Positions 1 through 7,299 of a stretch of 19,794 nucleotides of DNA are shown in pieces (position 1 is the stretch's first letter; every line of letters begins with the position of its first letter). The stretch is from CAZMGD01 sp964565705 (GTDB lineage Bacteria; Actinomycetota; Acidimicrobiia; Acidimicrobiales; Ilumatobacteraceae), in the NCBI GenBank assembly GCA_964565705.1, contig CAZMGD010000080.1, positions 1 through 19,794 on the forward strand, given 5' to 3'. Position numbers and translations under genes: made by a program. The notes below the pieces were generated by a model. That model was not told where the DNA came from. It did no database searches and was given only the letters and a program-made list of their open reading frames with translations.

Positions 1-241
1 GCAGCGGGTAGCGGCGGGCGATGGAGACGACGAGGCGCAGGTTGGCCCGGATGAACCGGTCCTTGGCGGCGGCCGCGTCGGCGACCGCCATCTTCAGCGC
101 CTTGGCCCGCTCACCGGCGTCGAGGCGAGCCTGGGCCTCGCGGCCGGCTTCGATCGCCTTCGACAGGACGCGCTCGTCTTCAGCGTTGAGCAGCGGGACC
201 TTGCCGATGTCGTTGAGATAGAGACCGATGGAATCATTCAT
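1..241 (-). CDS. RNA polymerase sigma-70 factor, RpoD/SigB-like (partial, N-terminus only)
   Basis: The visible part is the first 80 residues of a primary-type sigma factor that directs core RNA polymerase to promoters. It opens with MNDSIGLYLNDIGKVPLL, the region 1.2 signature, and reaches FIRANLRLVVSIARRYPL, the start of region 2.1. The charged stretch between them (about residues 25-60) is typical of the region 1.2 to 2.1 connection. There is no acidic region 1.1, so this resembles the short group 1/2 factors of actinobacteria. The ATG at 241 is preceded two codons upstream by an in-frame TGA, so no longer start is possible. No clear Shine-Dalgarno sequence precedes it. The gene runs off the left edge, so regions 2.4 and 4, which set promoter specificity, are not visible. 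It is divergent from nadD. Confidence 0.9.
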   Translation of the reverse strand, partial: MNDSIGLYLNDIGKVPLLNAEDERVLSKAIEAGREAQARLDAGERAKALKMAVADAAAAKDRFIRANLRLVVSIARRYPL

Positions 242-488
242 GATGCGTCAAACAACCGTTTCGTCTTGGGCGGGCATTCCGTACCCCGATGTGCCATTGG
301 GCACGAGTGGTGTCGATTCCACCGACCGCCTGGTAAGGCCCGCCCATGTGTCTTTTCGTCTGAGTGGGGGTGGAATTTTGGGGGACAGGTGATAGTAGCC
401 CATCCGGCGATTCCTGTCAGCTCGAAATCGCCCCGCGCGGGGATGACTGTCGTCACGTCGTCGCCGCGCCGGCCAGGGGTCGCACGAC

Positions 489-494
489 TACACT
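489..494 (+). promoter_or_regulatory. Predicted -10 element of a leaderless nadD promoter
   Basis: TACACT fits the actinobacterial TANNNT -10 pattern. It ends 8 bases before the GTG chosen as the nadD start, so transcription would begin at or within about two bases of the start codon. No Shine-Dalgarno-like sequence lies between them. No convincing -35 was seen. The rest of the 242-502 divergent spacer shows no gene I can support, and I could not place the sigma-factor promoter in it. Confidence 0.4.
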
Positions 495-502
495 GCGCCG
501 CC

Positions 503-1135
503 GTGCCCCCGACCGCTGTCCACCGCGCCCGGCCCACCCGGCTGGGCCTGTTCGGCGGCACGTTCGATCCGCCCCACGTCGGCCATCTCGTCACCGCGGT
601 GAACGTCCGCCATGCGCTCCAGCTCGACGTCGTGCTGATGATCGTCGCCAACGTACCGTGGCAGAAGGACGGCGGGCGCCGCATCACGCCGGCCGAAGAC
701 CGCTTCGCGATGGTCGAAGCGGCGGTCGAGGGCGTGGAGGGCCTGACGGCCAGCCGTCTGGAGATCGACCACGGCGGCAACAGCTACACGGCGGACACGC
801 TGACCGCGCTGCGCGCGTTGCACCCGTCTGCCGAACTGTTCACGATCGTCGGCGACGACGCCGCCGCCGGGCTGCCCACGTGGGAGCGCTTCCACGAGGT
901 CGTCGCCAACAGCCACCTCGTCGTCGTCGACCGGCCCGGCGCCCCGGTCGAGCTGCCCTCGGGGTTCGAGTGGCTACGGGTCGAGGTGCCACGTCTCGAG
1001 GTGTCGAGCACCGATCTGCGCGCTCGCATCGGGGACGGCCGGCCGCTGGACTATCTCGTCACCAATCCCGTCCTCGACGTGATCCGCGCCCGTGGCCTCT
1101 ACACGGACGCGCGGGTGCTGGGGCTCGCGCAGTGA
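503..1135 (+). CDS. nadD: Nicotinate-nucleotide adenylyltransferase
   Basis: NadD transfers AMP from ATP to nicotinate mononucleotide, giving deamido-NAD in the cytoplasmic NAD pathway. The 210-residue protein has the normal family length. Near the N-terminus it shows LGLFGGTFDPPHVGHL, the nucleotidyltransferase signature with the H25-V-G-H28 motif that binds ATP. The second signature, SSTDLR, is at about residues 168-173 and is the family's ISSTxIR motif. The frame stays open further upstream, but the homology starts right after the GTG at 503, and a TACACT -10 sits 8 bases before it. I therefore prefer this start and a leaderless transcript. It leads a nadD, LCP-like, rsfS cluster, a gene order common in actinobacteria. 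Confidence 0.95.
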   Translation: MPPTAVHRARPTRLGLFGGTFDPPHVGHLVTAVNVRHALQLDVVLMIVANVPWQKDGGRRITPAEDRFAMVEAAVEGVEGLTASRLEIDHGGNSYTADTLTALRALHPSAELFTIVGDDAAAGLPTWERFHEVVANSHLVVVDRPGAPVELPSGFEWLRVEVPRLEVSSTDLRARIGDGRPLDYLVTNPVLDVIRARGLYTDARVLGLAQ

Positions 1136-1166
1136 GCGCGGAGCGAGCACCGGTGAGCGCCCACCT

Positions 1167-2516
1167 GTGACGGCGATCGCCGCCCGCCGACACCGCCGCA
1201 CCTGGTACGCACTCGCCGCGGGGCTGCTCGTGGTCGCCGCGATCCCGGTGCTGGGTGTCGCCGCGTGGCGCGCGATCCGCGACTCGGAAGCGGCCCACGA
1301 CGTCACCTCGACCGCCGCCGAGATCCCGGTGACGCCGACGGCGCTGCTCGCCGGCGTCGACGCGCAGGGTCAGCTCACCACGCTCGCGATGCTGGCCGTA
1401 GCACCCGGCGGCGCAGGTGGCAGCGTCGTGTCGGTGCCGGTGGGCACCTCGATCACCGCGAGCGACGGTACGCGTCGGCGGCTCGCCGACGCGTACGCGG
1501 AGGGCGGCCTGGAGCAGCTCGAATCCGACTTCGAGTCCGTCATGGTGGTGAACGTCGACGTGGCCCAGGAGGTCGACCAGGCGCAGCTCGCTGCGCTGCT
1601 CGCGCCGGTGGGGGAGCTGCAGGTCGATCTGGCCGACGAGGTCGTGCAGGGCGAGCCGACCGCCGAGGTGCCGCCGACGCCGGTCGAAGCGTCCACGTCG
1701 ACGACCACGTCACGGCGCAGCACCACGACCACCGCGACGGTTCCCGACACAGAGGTGATCGTCCCTGCTGGTGAGCAGCAGCTGACGCCGGAGCAGGCGG
1801 CGTCGGTGCTGCTGGCGTCGGTCGCGGGGCAGTCGGAGACGACCCGGATGCCAGCCACCGCGTCGGTCTGGAGCGCCGTGAGCGACGCCGTGGGTGACGG
1901 GCTACCCGGTCTCACGCCCGTCGATCTCACGGACGGCGCGCCGACCGATCTGACCGACTTCACCGACGCGCTGTGGGCGGGCCCGGTCGAGTACTGGCAG
2001 ATGGGGGCGACACCGCTCACGTCCGCGGCCGAGAACCCGACCGGCGCCGATCTGCTGCAGGTCGATCTCGCCGAGACGATCATGGTCGTGGCCACCGTGG
2101 CGCCGAGCGCGGCGTCGGCGGTGCTCGACGGTGGGTCCATCGCGCTGACCTCGGGGTTCAGCGACTGGACGGTCACGCGCGACGCCGTCGCCCTGCTCGC
2201 GTACAACGGTGCCAACGTGATGGTGATCATCAACACGTCCGACGCGCCGCCCGCCGAGACCGTGGTGCTCGCCGCCACCGAGGCGGCCCGCCCGCTCGCC
2301 GAGCTGTACGCCGAGGCGCTGGGCGTCGACACGGTGGGCACGGTCACCGAGCCGGTGGAGGGCATCGACGTGCAGATCACCCTGGGCCAGGACTTCGCCG
2401 ACCAGCGCACGAGCGCATCGACGCCGACCCTCGAGTCGGTGCCCTCGCCGCGCACCACCATCGACGAGAACGACGTCACCACATCCACGACGACCGAGAC
2501 GACGGTGGGAGCCTGA
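1167..2516 (+). CDS. Degenerate LytR-CpsA-Psr-like membrane protein with LytR C-terminal-like domain
   Basis: This is a 449-residue protein with a basic N-terminus and one transmembrane segment at about residues 14-34, so the rest is probably outside the membrane. Residues about 60-165 line up by eye with an LCP domain: ALLAGVDAQG for the first strand, VVSVPVGT where the family has SIPRDT, and LADAYAEGG where it has xNAAYxxGG. The usual Arg and Asp residues that hold the polyprenyl-phosphate substrate are missing, so transferase activity is doubtful. A Ser/Thr-rich linker (about 174-196) and a LytR_C-like part (about 355-425, ending in ITLGQDF) follow. The GTG at 1167 is chosen because it puts the TM segment at the N-terminus; a GTG at 1092 would overlap nadD. 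It ends in a TGATG overlap with rsfS. The LCP assignment is inference; the gene itself is firm. Confidence 0.75.
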   Translation: MTAIAARRHRRTWYALAAGLLVVAAIPVLGVAAWRAIRDSEAAHDVTSTAAEIPVTPTALLAGVDAQGQLTTLAMLAVAPGGAGGSVVSVPVGTSITASDGTRRRLADAYAEGGLEQLESDFESVMVVNVDVAQEVDQAQLAALLAPVGELQVDLADEVVQGEPTAEVPPTPVEASTSTTTSRRSTTTTATVPDTEVIVPAGEQQLTPEQAASVLLASVAGQSETTRMPATASVWSAVSDAVGDGLPGLTPVDLTDGAPTDLTDFTDALWAGPVEYWQMGATPLTSAAENPTGADLLQVDLAETIMVVATVAPSAASAVLDGGSIALTSGFSDWTVTRDAVALLAYNGANVMVIINTSDAPPAETVVLAATEAARPLAELYAEALGVDTVGTVTEPVEGIDVQITLGQDFADQRTSASTPTLESVPSPRTTIDENDVTTSTTTETTVGA

Positions 2517-2884
2517 TGGCCGACGACGACACTCGCGAGGTGGCGTTCGTCGCCGCCCGCGCCGCTGACGACAAGCAGGGGCTCGACACGATCGTGCTCT
2601 CGGTCGCCGAGGTGCTCGCGATCACCGAACTGTTCGTGGTCACCAGCGCGGCCAACCGGCGCCTCGTGCGGACGATCGCCGACGAGGTCGAGCACCAGGT
2701 CCGCGAGCGCGTCGGCCGCAGCCCGGTCCGCGTCGAGGGGGTGTCCGAGCAGCAGTGGGTGCTCATCGACTACGGCGATGTCGTCGTGCACGTCTTCGCC
2801 GACGAGACGCGCCGCTTCTACAACATCGAGCGCCTCTACAGCGACGTCCCCATCCTCGACTGGCACCCCCCGACCGACGACTGA
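2516..2884 (+). CDS. rsfS: Ribosomal silencing factor RsfS
   Basis: RsfS binds ribosomal protein L14 (uL14) on the large subunit and blocks subunit joining when nutrients are low. The 122-residue protein matches the family's length and conserved order: KQGLDTIVLSVAEV near residue 20, ITELFVVTSAANRR, then WVLIDYGDVVVHVF and RRFYNIERLYSD near the C-terminus. The ATG at 2516 shares its A with the upstream TGA (TGATG), and GGTGGGAG lies just before it, so translation is probably coupled to the LCP-like gene. The nadD to rsfS neighbourhood is conserved widely in bacteria. The gene ends 29 bases before a large hairpin. Confidence 0.95.
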   Translation: MADDDTREVAFVAARAADDKQGLDTIVLSVAEVLAITELFVVTSAANRRLVRTIADEVEHQVRERVGRSPVRVEGVSEQQWVLIDYGDVVVHVFADETRRFYNIERLYSDVPILDWHPPTDD

Positions 2885-2913
2885 ACCAGCCCGCCCGCCC
2901 CTCCCCACCCGAA

Positions 2914-2958
2914 CCTGCGGTCAGATCGCGCCCGGTTCGGGCCCCATCTGACCGCAGG
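2914..2958. terminator. Large two-tier hairpin after rsfS, possible terminator
   Basis: A perfect 13-bp inverted repeat (CCTGCGGTCAGAT at 2914-2926, ATCTGACCGCAGG at 2946-2958) encloses a 19-base loop. The loop holds a further 5-bp stem (GCCCG/CGGGC, loop GTT). There is no T-run on either side. It lies between the rsfS stop and the tRNA promoter, so a terminator of the T-poor type common in actinobacteria is the simplest reading. Confidence 0.55.
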
Positions 2959-2975
2959 AACGCTCACGGGGCGAG

Positions 2976-3004
2976 TTTCAACGGCGTGGGTGGACGTGTA
3001 TCGT
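2976..3004 (+). promoter_or_regulatory. Predicted promoter of tRNA-Ala
   Basis: TATCGT at 2999-3004 is a fair -10, with a weak TTTCAA -35 17 bases upstream at 2976-2981. Transcription would start near 3011, about 8 bases before the mature tRNA 5' end. The stretch is visibly less GC-rich than its surroundings. Confidence 0.45.
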
Positions 3005-3018
3005 TCGACGCCGCACTC

Positions 3019-3091
3019 GGGGCTGTAGCTCAGTTGGCAGAGCGTCGCCATGGCATGGCGAAGGCCAGGGGTTCGATTCCCCTCAGCTCCA
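3019..3091 (+). tRNA. tRNA-Ala (anticodon GGC)
   Basis: The 73 bases fold into a complete cloverleaf. The acceptor stem is GGGGCTG/CAGCTCC, and its third pair is the G3-U70 wobble that identifies alanine tRNAs. The D stem is GCTC/GAGC and the anticodon stem is TCGCC/GGCGA. The loop ATGGCAT has anticodon GGC at 3052-3054, reading GCC codons, which should be abundant in this GC-rich genome. The T arm is AGGGG-TTCGATT-CCCCT. The discriminator base is A and the CCA end is not encoded. Confidence 0.97.
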
Positions 3092-3107
3092 CTCGATTGC
3101 TCCCTCC

Positions 3108-3127
3108 CGGGCTCGGTCCGGAGCCCG
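3108..3127 (+). terminator. Short GC hairpin after tRNA-Ala, probable terminator
   Basis: CGGGCTC at 3108-3114 pairs perfectly with GAGCCCG at 3121-3127 across a 6-base loop. It begins 17 bases after the tRNA 3' end. There is no T-run. Confidence 0.5.
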
Positions 3128-3166
3128 ACCGCTCGGTACGGTCGGTGGGGAACAGGGGGTCGGACG

Positions 3167-3247
3167 GTGATTCGTGGGAGAGGACCGCACGCGCTCGTGG
3201 TCGCCGCTGGGTGTCTGCTGATCGGATCGGGATGCTCCGACTCCTGA
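3167..3247 (+). CDS. Possible 26-residue lipoprotein-like small ORF
   Basis: A GTG at 3167 with a purine-rich AGGGGG about 8 bases upstream opens a 26-codon frame. The peptide has basic residues at 3 and 5, a hydrophobic core ALVVAAGCLLIG, and ends GSGCSDS. It looks like a bare lipoprotein signal peptide with cysteines at 16 and 23; neither has a perfect lipobox. The stop is 15 bases before the ligase ATG, so it could be a leader peptide, a tiny lipoprotein, the remnant of a lost lipoprotein gene, or chance. A TACGGT -10-like sequence at 3137-3142 precedes it. I do not recognise a family. Confidence 0.3.
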   Translation: MIRGRGPHALVVAAGCLLIGSGCSDS

Positions 3248-3262
3248 TCGAGCGGGGGATCG

Positions 3263-4699
3263 ATGACGCCTGACGAGACGCAGATCGTCGCCATGGGCGA
3301 CGCGCTGCGGGTCCACGCCGACGCCGGACCTGATCGGATCGCGATCGTCTGCGGCGACGCTTCGATCACCTACGCCGAGCTGGAGCGGCGGTCGAACGGC
3401 CTCGCCCATGCGTACGTGGAGCACGGGCTGCGTCCAGGCGACATCGTGCCGATCGTGCTCCCGAACGGCATCGACTTCTACGCCGTCGTGTTCGCCGTGT
3501 GGAAGGCCGGTGCAACCCCGTTCCCGGTGTCGTCGAGGCTGCCGGCACCGGAACGTCAGGCTCTGCTCGACCTCGCTCGGCCGTCACTGGTGGTCGCCGC
3601 CGACGAAGGCGACGGGCTCGGCTGGCCGACGGCCGGCCCGGACGCCCCGGACGCAGCGACCTTCCCGACGGCGCCACCGGTGCAGCCGTGGAAGGCGATC
3701 GGCTCCGGCGGCAGCACCGGCCGGCCCAAGCTGATCGTCGCCGGACTGCCGGCGACCATCGATGTCACGCTGCCCGCCACCAGCGTCGATCCGGGCGACG
3801 TCGTGCTCGTGCCCGGCCCGCTGTACCACCAGGGCCCGTTCATCTTCTCCGCGGCGGCGCTGTTCGGCGGCGGCCGGATCGTCGTCATGGAACGCTTCGA
3901 CGCGACGTCGGCGCTGCGCCTGATCGAGCAGCACCGGGTCACGTTCGTGCAGTTCGTGCCGACGATGACGCAACGGATCTGGCGGCTCGACCCGTCGGTG
4001 CGCGACTCGTTCGACCTGTCGAGCCTGCGGATGATCTTCAGCACCGGTGCGCCATGGTCGCCGTGGCTGAAGGAGGAGTGGATCCGCTGGCTCGGGCCCG
4101 ACCGGATCGTCGAGGGCTACGGCGGCACGGAAGAGCACGGCGGCCTCAAGATCACGGGCCGCGAAGCCCTCCAGCATCCCGGCTCGGTCGGCCGGGCCCA
4201 CGACGGGGTGTGCGTGCTCGACGCCGATGGCAACCAGGTGCCGCCCGGCGAGGTCGGCGAGATCCACTTCCGCGCGCCGGCGTCCGGCAGCCATCGGTAC
4301 CTCGGGGCGGAGATCGTCGAGCGCGACGGTTGGCGCACCTACGGCGACCTCGGCTCGATCGGTGAGGACGGCTACGTGTACCTCGCCGACCGGCGCACCG
4401 ACATGATCGTCACCGGTGGCGCCAACGTGTACCCGGCCGAGGTCGAAGCGGCGCTCGAGGCACATCCGGCGGTTCGTTCCGCCGTGGTGATCGGACTGCC
4501 CGATGGCGACCTCGGTCAACGCGTCCACGCGATCGTCGATGCGACCGAACCGACAGATGCCGATGCGTTGCGGACGCACGTGCGCACGCTGCTCGCCGGC
4601 TACAAGGTGCCGAGATCGTTCGAGCTGGTCGACGAGCCACTGCGCGACGACGCGGGCAAGGTGCGTCGCAGCGCCTTGCGCGACGAGCGGCTCGGGTGA
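3263..4699 (+). CDS. AMP-forming acid-CoA ligase (ANL superfamily)
   Basis: This 478-residue enzyme should activate a carboxylic acid with ATP to an acyl-adenylate and pass it to CoA. The ATP-binding loop is GSGGSTGRPK (about 147-156), a variant of the usual TSGTTGxPK. GYGGTEEHG (about 285) is the adenylate-binding motif, YGDLG (about 361) holds the ribose-binding Asp, and RRTDMIVTGGANVYPAEVE (about 376-394) is the hinge and CoA-tunnel motif. The C-terminal catalytic lysine is in GKVRRS (about 466). All core residues are present. The variant P-loop and slightly short length recall the bile-acid/steroid-acid ligase branch, but the substrate cannot be read from sequence. The ATG at 3263 has GGGGGA 3 bases upstream. 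The gene converges on the SHOCT gene across a strong hairpin. Confidence 0.92.
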   Translation: MTPDETQIVAMGDALRVHADAGPDRIAIVCGDASITYAELERRSNGLAHAYVEHGLRPGDIVPIVLPNGIDFYAVVFAVWKAGATPFPVSSRLPAPERQALLDLARPSLVVAADEGDGLGWPTAGPDAPDAATFPTAPPVQPWKAIGSGGSTGRPKLIVAGLPATIDVTLPATSVDPGDVVLVPGPLYHQGPFIFSAAALFGGGRIVVMERFDATSALRLIEQHRVTFVQFVPTMTQRIWRLDPSVRDSFDLSSLRMIFSTGAPWSPWLKEEWIRWLGPDRIVEGYGGTEEHGGLKITGREALQHPGSVGRAHDGVCVLDADGNQVPPGEVGEIHFRAPASGSHRYLGAEIVERDGWRTYGDLGSIGEDGYVYLADRRTDMIVTGGANVYPAEVEAALEAHPAVRSAVVIGLPDGDLGQRVHAIVDATEPTDADALRTHVRTLLAGYKVPRSFELVDEPLRDDAGKVRRSALRDERLG

Positions 4700-4702
4700 C
4701 TG

Positions 4703-4740
4703 CGCCGGTGGCCGCCCGCAGGCGCGGGCGACCACCGGCG
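4703..4740. terminator. Bidirectional terminator-like hairpin between convergent genes
   Basis: CGCCGGTGG, one unpaired C and CGCCCGC (4703-4719) pair with GCGGGCG, one unpaired A and CCACCGGCG (4724-4740). This gives a 16-bp stem with one mismatch and a 4-base loop. It starts 3 bases after the ligase stop and ends 10 bases before the stop of the convergent gene. It has no T-run. Confidence 0.75.
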
Positions 4741-4750
4741 GATCAGCGGA

Positions 4751-5146
4751 TCAGCCGATCAGCTTGGCCTTCTGGGCCGCGAACTCGGCGTCGGTGAGCA
4801 CACCCGAGTCGCGCAGCCCGGCGAGCTTGGCGAGCTCGTCGGCAGTGCCGGTCGACGAGCCGGCGGTCGAGCGGATGTAGTTGTCCATGGCCTGCTGCTG
4901 GGCTTGCGCCGACCTCATGTCGCGCTCTGCCATCTGGCGGCCGTTGGCGATCAGGTAGATCAGCGTGCCGAGGAACGGCACGATGATCACGAAGATGGTC
5001 CACAGCGCCTTGGAGATGCCACTCGACTCGTGGTTGCGGAAGATGTCGGCGAAGATCCGGATCAGCAGGAAGATCCACGCGATCCAGATGAAGAGCATCA
5101 GCATGCTCCAGAAGAACCCGAGCAGGGGATAGTCGTAGGCAAGCAT
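4751..5146 (-). CDS. PLDc_N-like two-TM membrane protein with C-terminal SHOCT domain
   Basis: The 131-residue protein begins with a hydrophobic hairpin: about residues 7-33 (LLGFFWSMLMLFIWIAWIFLLI) and about 48-70 (WTIFVIIVPFLGTLIYLI). The second segment ends in the PFLGTLIYLIANG pattern of the PLDc_N (cardiolipin-synthase N-terminal) family. A Gln/Ala-rich connector follows, then a SHOCT motif (about 104-131): ELAKLAGLRDSGVLTDAEFAAQKAKLIG. SHOCT tails are thought to mediate oligomerisation. There is no catalytic HKD motif, so this is not a phospholipase. Such proteins are common in actinobacteria and their role is unknown. The ATG at 5146 is preceded by GGAGGAG about 13 bases upstream, rather far. 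Confidence 0.88.
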   Translation of the reverse strand: MLAYDYPLLGFFWSMLMLFIWIAWIFLLIRIFADIFRNHESSGISKALWTIFVIIVPFLGTLIYLIANGRQMAERDMRSAQAQQQAMDNYIRSTAGSSTGTADELAKLAGLRDSGVLTDAEFAAQKAKLIG

Positions 5147-5243
5147 GTGTGTTGGTGTCTCCTCCCGGGCAGCACCTTCGGCGCCCGGACACGTATCTCA
5201 TCACATGCGGTGACGCAAACCCCATATTTCCGGGATCGGGTCG

Positions 5244-6035
5244 TTACGGCATGCCGAACGTGAGGCCTCCCGGACTGCGCTTCGCGAACCATCCGCCGTC
5301 CACCTGGACGTTCTCCCCGTTGACGTACGAGGCATCGTCGCTCGCCAGGAACGCGACCACGGCGGCGAGTTGGGCAGGTTCGCCGAGACCGCCCGGCAGG
5401 TCGGCCTCGACACGTGCTCGGCCGAAGTGGTCGACGAGGAAGGTGATGCCCGGGGACATGACGACGCCGGGCGTGATCGAGTTCGAGCGGATGCCCTGCG
5501 CCGCGCACTCGACCGCGATCTGGCGGCTGATCTGGATCACGCCCGCCTTCGCCGCACCGTACGCACCGAGGCCGGGGACGGCGGCGAGGGCGGCGTTCGT
5601 CGACAGGTTCACGAACGTGCCCCCGCCGTTGGCCGCCATCACGGGTACCGCCGCGCGCGCAGACCGCCACACCGCGGTGACGCTCGAGTCGAACGTTCGC
5701 TGCCAGCCCTCCTCGGAGTGCGACAGCAGCGGCCCGACCTCGGGGCTGACCGCGTTGTTCACCACGACGTCGAGGCGTCCCCACCGCGACCTGGCATCGT
5801 CGACCATCCGTTCGATGGCGTCGTTCGTGCAGATGTCGGCGATGCACACACCGACCTCGCCGGGTGCGTCCGATGCGGCCACGTCGGTCGCGACGCGTGC
5901 AGCACCCGGCTCGTCGACGTCGACCAGCAGCACGGCCGCGCCCTCGGCCGCGAAGCGGTGCACCGTCGCTTCACCGATGCCGCTCGCCCCTCCGGTGACG
6001 ATCACCACCCTGCCCGCGAAACGCCCGTCGGTCAT
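5244..6035 (-). CDS. Short-chain dehydrogenase/reductase (SDR, classical type)
   Basis: This 263-residue enzyme is an NAD(P)-dependent oxidoreductase with a Rossmann fold. The cofactor motif is TGGASGIG (about 14-21). VVNNAV (about 88-93) stands in for the usual NNAG. The catalytic serine is in NLSTNA and the YGAAK motif gives the Tyr and Lys of the active site. ITPGVV and the C-terminal YVNGENVQVDGGW are typical of the FabG-like branch. Asp39-Val-Asp41 after the second strand suggests a preference for NAD. The substrate is unknown; nearby acyl-CoA ligases make a role in acid or alcohol catabolism plausible, but this is only context. The ATG at 6035 has a strong GGGGAGG 4 bases upstream. The gene lies 122 bases downstream of the histidine kinase on the same strand. 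Confidence 0.93.
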   Translation of the reverse strand: MTDGRFAGRVVIVTGGASGIGEATVHRFAAEGAAVLLVDVDEPGAARVATDVAASDAPGEVGVCIADICTNDAIERMVDDARSRWGRLDVVVNNAVSPEVGPLLSHSEEGWQRTFDSSVTAVWRSARAAVPVMAANGGGTFVNLSTNAALAAVPGLGAYGAAKAGVIQISRQIAVECAAQGIRSNSITPGVVMSPGITFLVDHFGRARVEADLPGGLGEPAQLAAVVAFLASDDASYVNGENVQVDGGWFAKRSPGGLTFGMP

Positions 6036-6157
6036 CGCACCTCCCCTCCGCGGCGACGCTACGCGGGCGATCCTCGCCGTCGCGCACCGGAGCCGGCGGT
6101 TTGACGCGGCGCCGAGCAGGGATCGATCGCACCGCGTCGCGGCGAGCGAGTGACGGC

Positions 6158-7294
6158 TCAGCCGGTCAGCGGCACCGACCACTCCAGCGCCGTGCCCCCA
6201 CCGTCGGGCACCTCGAGCGAGAACGAGCCGCCGAGACGCTCGGCGCGGGCGGCGAGGTTGGCGAGACCGTGACCGGCGCCCGGCGGTCTCGGGCCGACGC
6301 CTCGTCCGTCGTCGACGACCCGCAGCGTCAGCGCATCGTGCGCCACCTCGACGTCGACCGTCACCGCGCTCGCGCCGGCATGGCGCACGACGTTGGACAA
6401 CGCCTCGCGCAGCCCGAGCATCAAGTGCTCGGCCACGTCGCCGCTGACCGCGGAGTCCACCGGTCCCGTGAACTGGCAGCGCGGTTCGAAGCCGAGCGAC
6501 CGCCCGGTCTCGGTGCACAGCGCCATCACGTCGGCCCGGAGGCTGGGCCCGCTGGACGGATCGCGGTTGAGGTGGAAGATCGTGTTGCGCACCTGCGCGA
6601 TCACCGTGTCCAGATCCGCCAGCGTCATCTCCAGTCGATCGCGGATGCGCTGGTCGTCGGTGAGCCGGCTCGTGGTCTGCAACGACATGCCCGCCGCGAA
6701 CACCCGCTGGATGACGTCGTCGTGGAGGTCGCGCGCGATGCGCGCCCGTTCCTCCAGCAGCAGCCGGGTACCGGCGACCTCGTGCATGCGAGCGTTGTCG
6801 ATCGCGAGCCCTGCCGCCGCGGCGAGCGCGACCACCATCTCCACGTCCTCGTCGGTGAACTCCCCGCCGCCGATCTTCTCGGTGAGGTAGAGGTTGCCGA
6901 ACACGGTGTCGTGCAACCGCAACGGCGCCCCGAGGAACGTGGTCATCGGCGGATGGTTCGGCGGGAACCCGTAGCTGTCCGGGTGACGGGTGAGATCGGG
7001 GAGCCGCAGCGGCTGCGGGTCGAGGATCAGCAGACCCAGGATGCCGTGACCCTCGGGCGGGGGACCGATCAGTGCGCGCTCGGCCCGGGTGACCCCGGTG
7101 GTCACGAACTCGATCAACCTGGTGCCGTCGGGATCGAGCACGCCCAAGGCGCCGTAGCGGGCATCGACGAGCTCGGTCGCCGCCGTGACGATCCGCTGGA
7201 GCACGCCGGGCAAGCTCAACTCCGACGTCACGGCCATCACCGCGTCGAGCAGGTGGCGCATCTGGTCGACGCCGGCATGAGCGAAACGCGCCAC
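6158..7294 (-). CDS. DevS/DosT-like sensor histidine kinase with a single GAF domain
   Basis: The 378-residue kinase probably phosphorylates the divergent response regulator. One GAF domain (about 15-165) contains VDARYGALGV and HPDSYGFPPNHPPM, followed by TFLGAPLRLHDTVFGNLYLTEK. This is very like the heme-binding GAF-A of mycobacterial DevS, and His114 in NHPPM matches the DevS proximal heme ligand His149. The dimerisation/phosphorylation helix has ERARIARDLHDD with His191 as phospho-acceptor. The C-terminal ATPase domain shows EALSNVVRHA, DDGRGVG and GHGLANLAARAERLGG. Mycobacterial DevS has two GAF domains; here there is one. There is no TM segment, so it is cytoplasmic. The GTG at 7294 is chosen because TACCGT lies 6 bases upstream (leaderless); ATG 7261 is the alternative and gives 367 residues. 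Confidence 0.92.
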   Translation of the reverse strand: MARFAHAGVDQMRHLLDAVMAVTSELSLPGVLQRIVTAATELVDARYGALGVLDPDGTRLIEFVTTGVTRAERALIGPPPEGHGILGLLILDPQPLRLPDLTRHPDSYGFPPNHPPMTTFLGAPLRLHDTVFGNLYLTEKIGGGEFTDEDVEMVVALAAAAGLAIDNARMHEVAGTRLLLEERARIARDLHDDVIQRVFAAGMSLQTTSRLTDDQRIRDRLEMTLADLDTVIAQVRNTIFHLNRDPSSGPSLRADVMALCTETGRSLGFEPRCQFTGPVDSAVSGDVAEHLMLGLREALSNVVRHAGASAVTVDVEVAHDALTLRVVDDGRGVGPRPPGAGHGLANLAARAERLGGSFSLEVPDGGGTALEWSVPLTG

Positions 7295-7299
7295 GACGT

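Noticed and set aside
238..780. Long minus-strand frame across the nadD 5' region
   Set aside because: It overlaps nadD and the divergent spacer, has low-complexity composition and no recognisable motif; it is a GC-rich shadow.
1370..2908. 512-codon minus-strand frame opposite the LCP-like gene and rsfS
   Set aside because: Valine/Ser/Thr-rich shadow typical of high-GC antisense frames. The plus strand has a TM segment, a family match and operon overlaps.
2836..3369. Minus-strand frame containing EGNRTPGLRHAMATLCQLSYSP
   Set aside because: This is the antisense translation of the tRNA-Ala gene, a well-known spurious protein in databases.
4741..4762. Repeated GATCAGC units next to the ligase terminator
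   Set aside because: Only three short imperfect units, partly coding for the end of the SHOCT protein; not enough to call a functional repeat.
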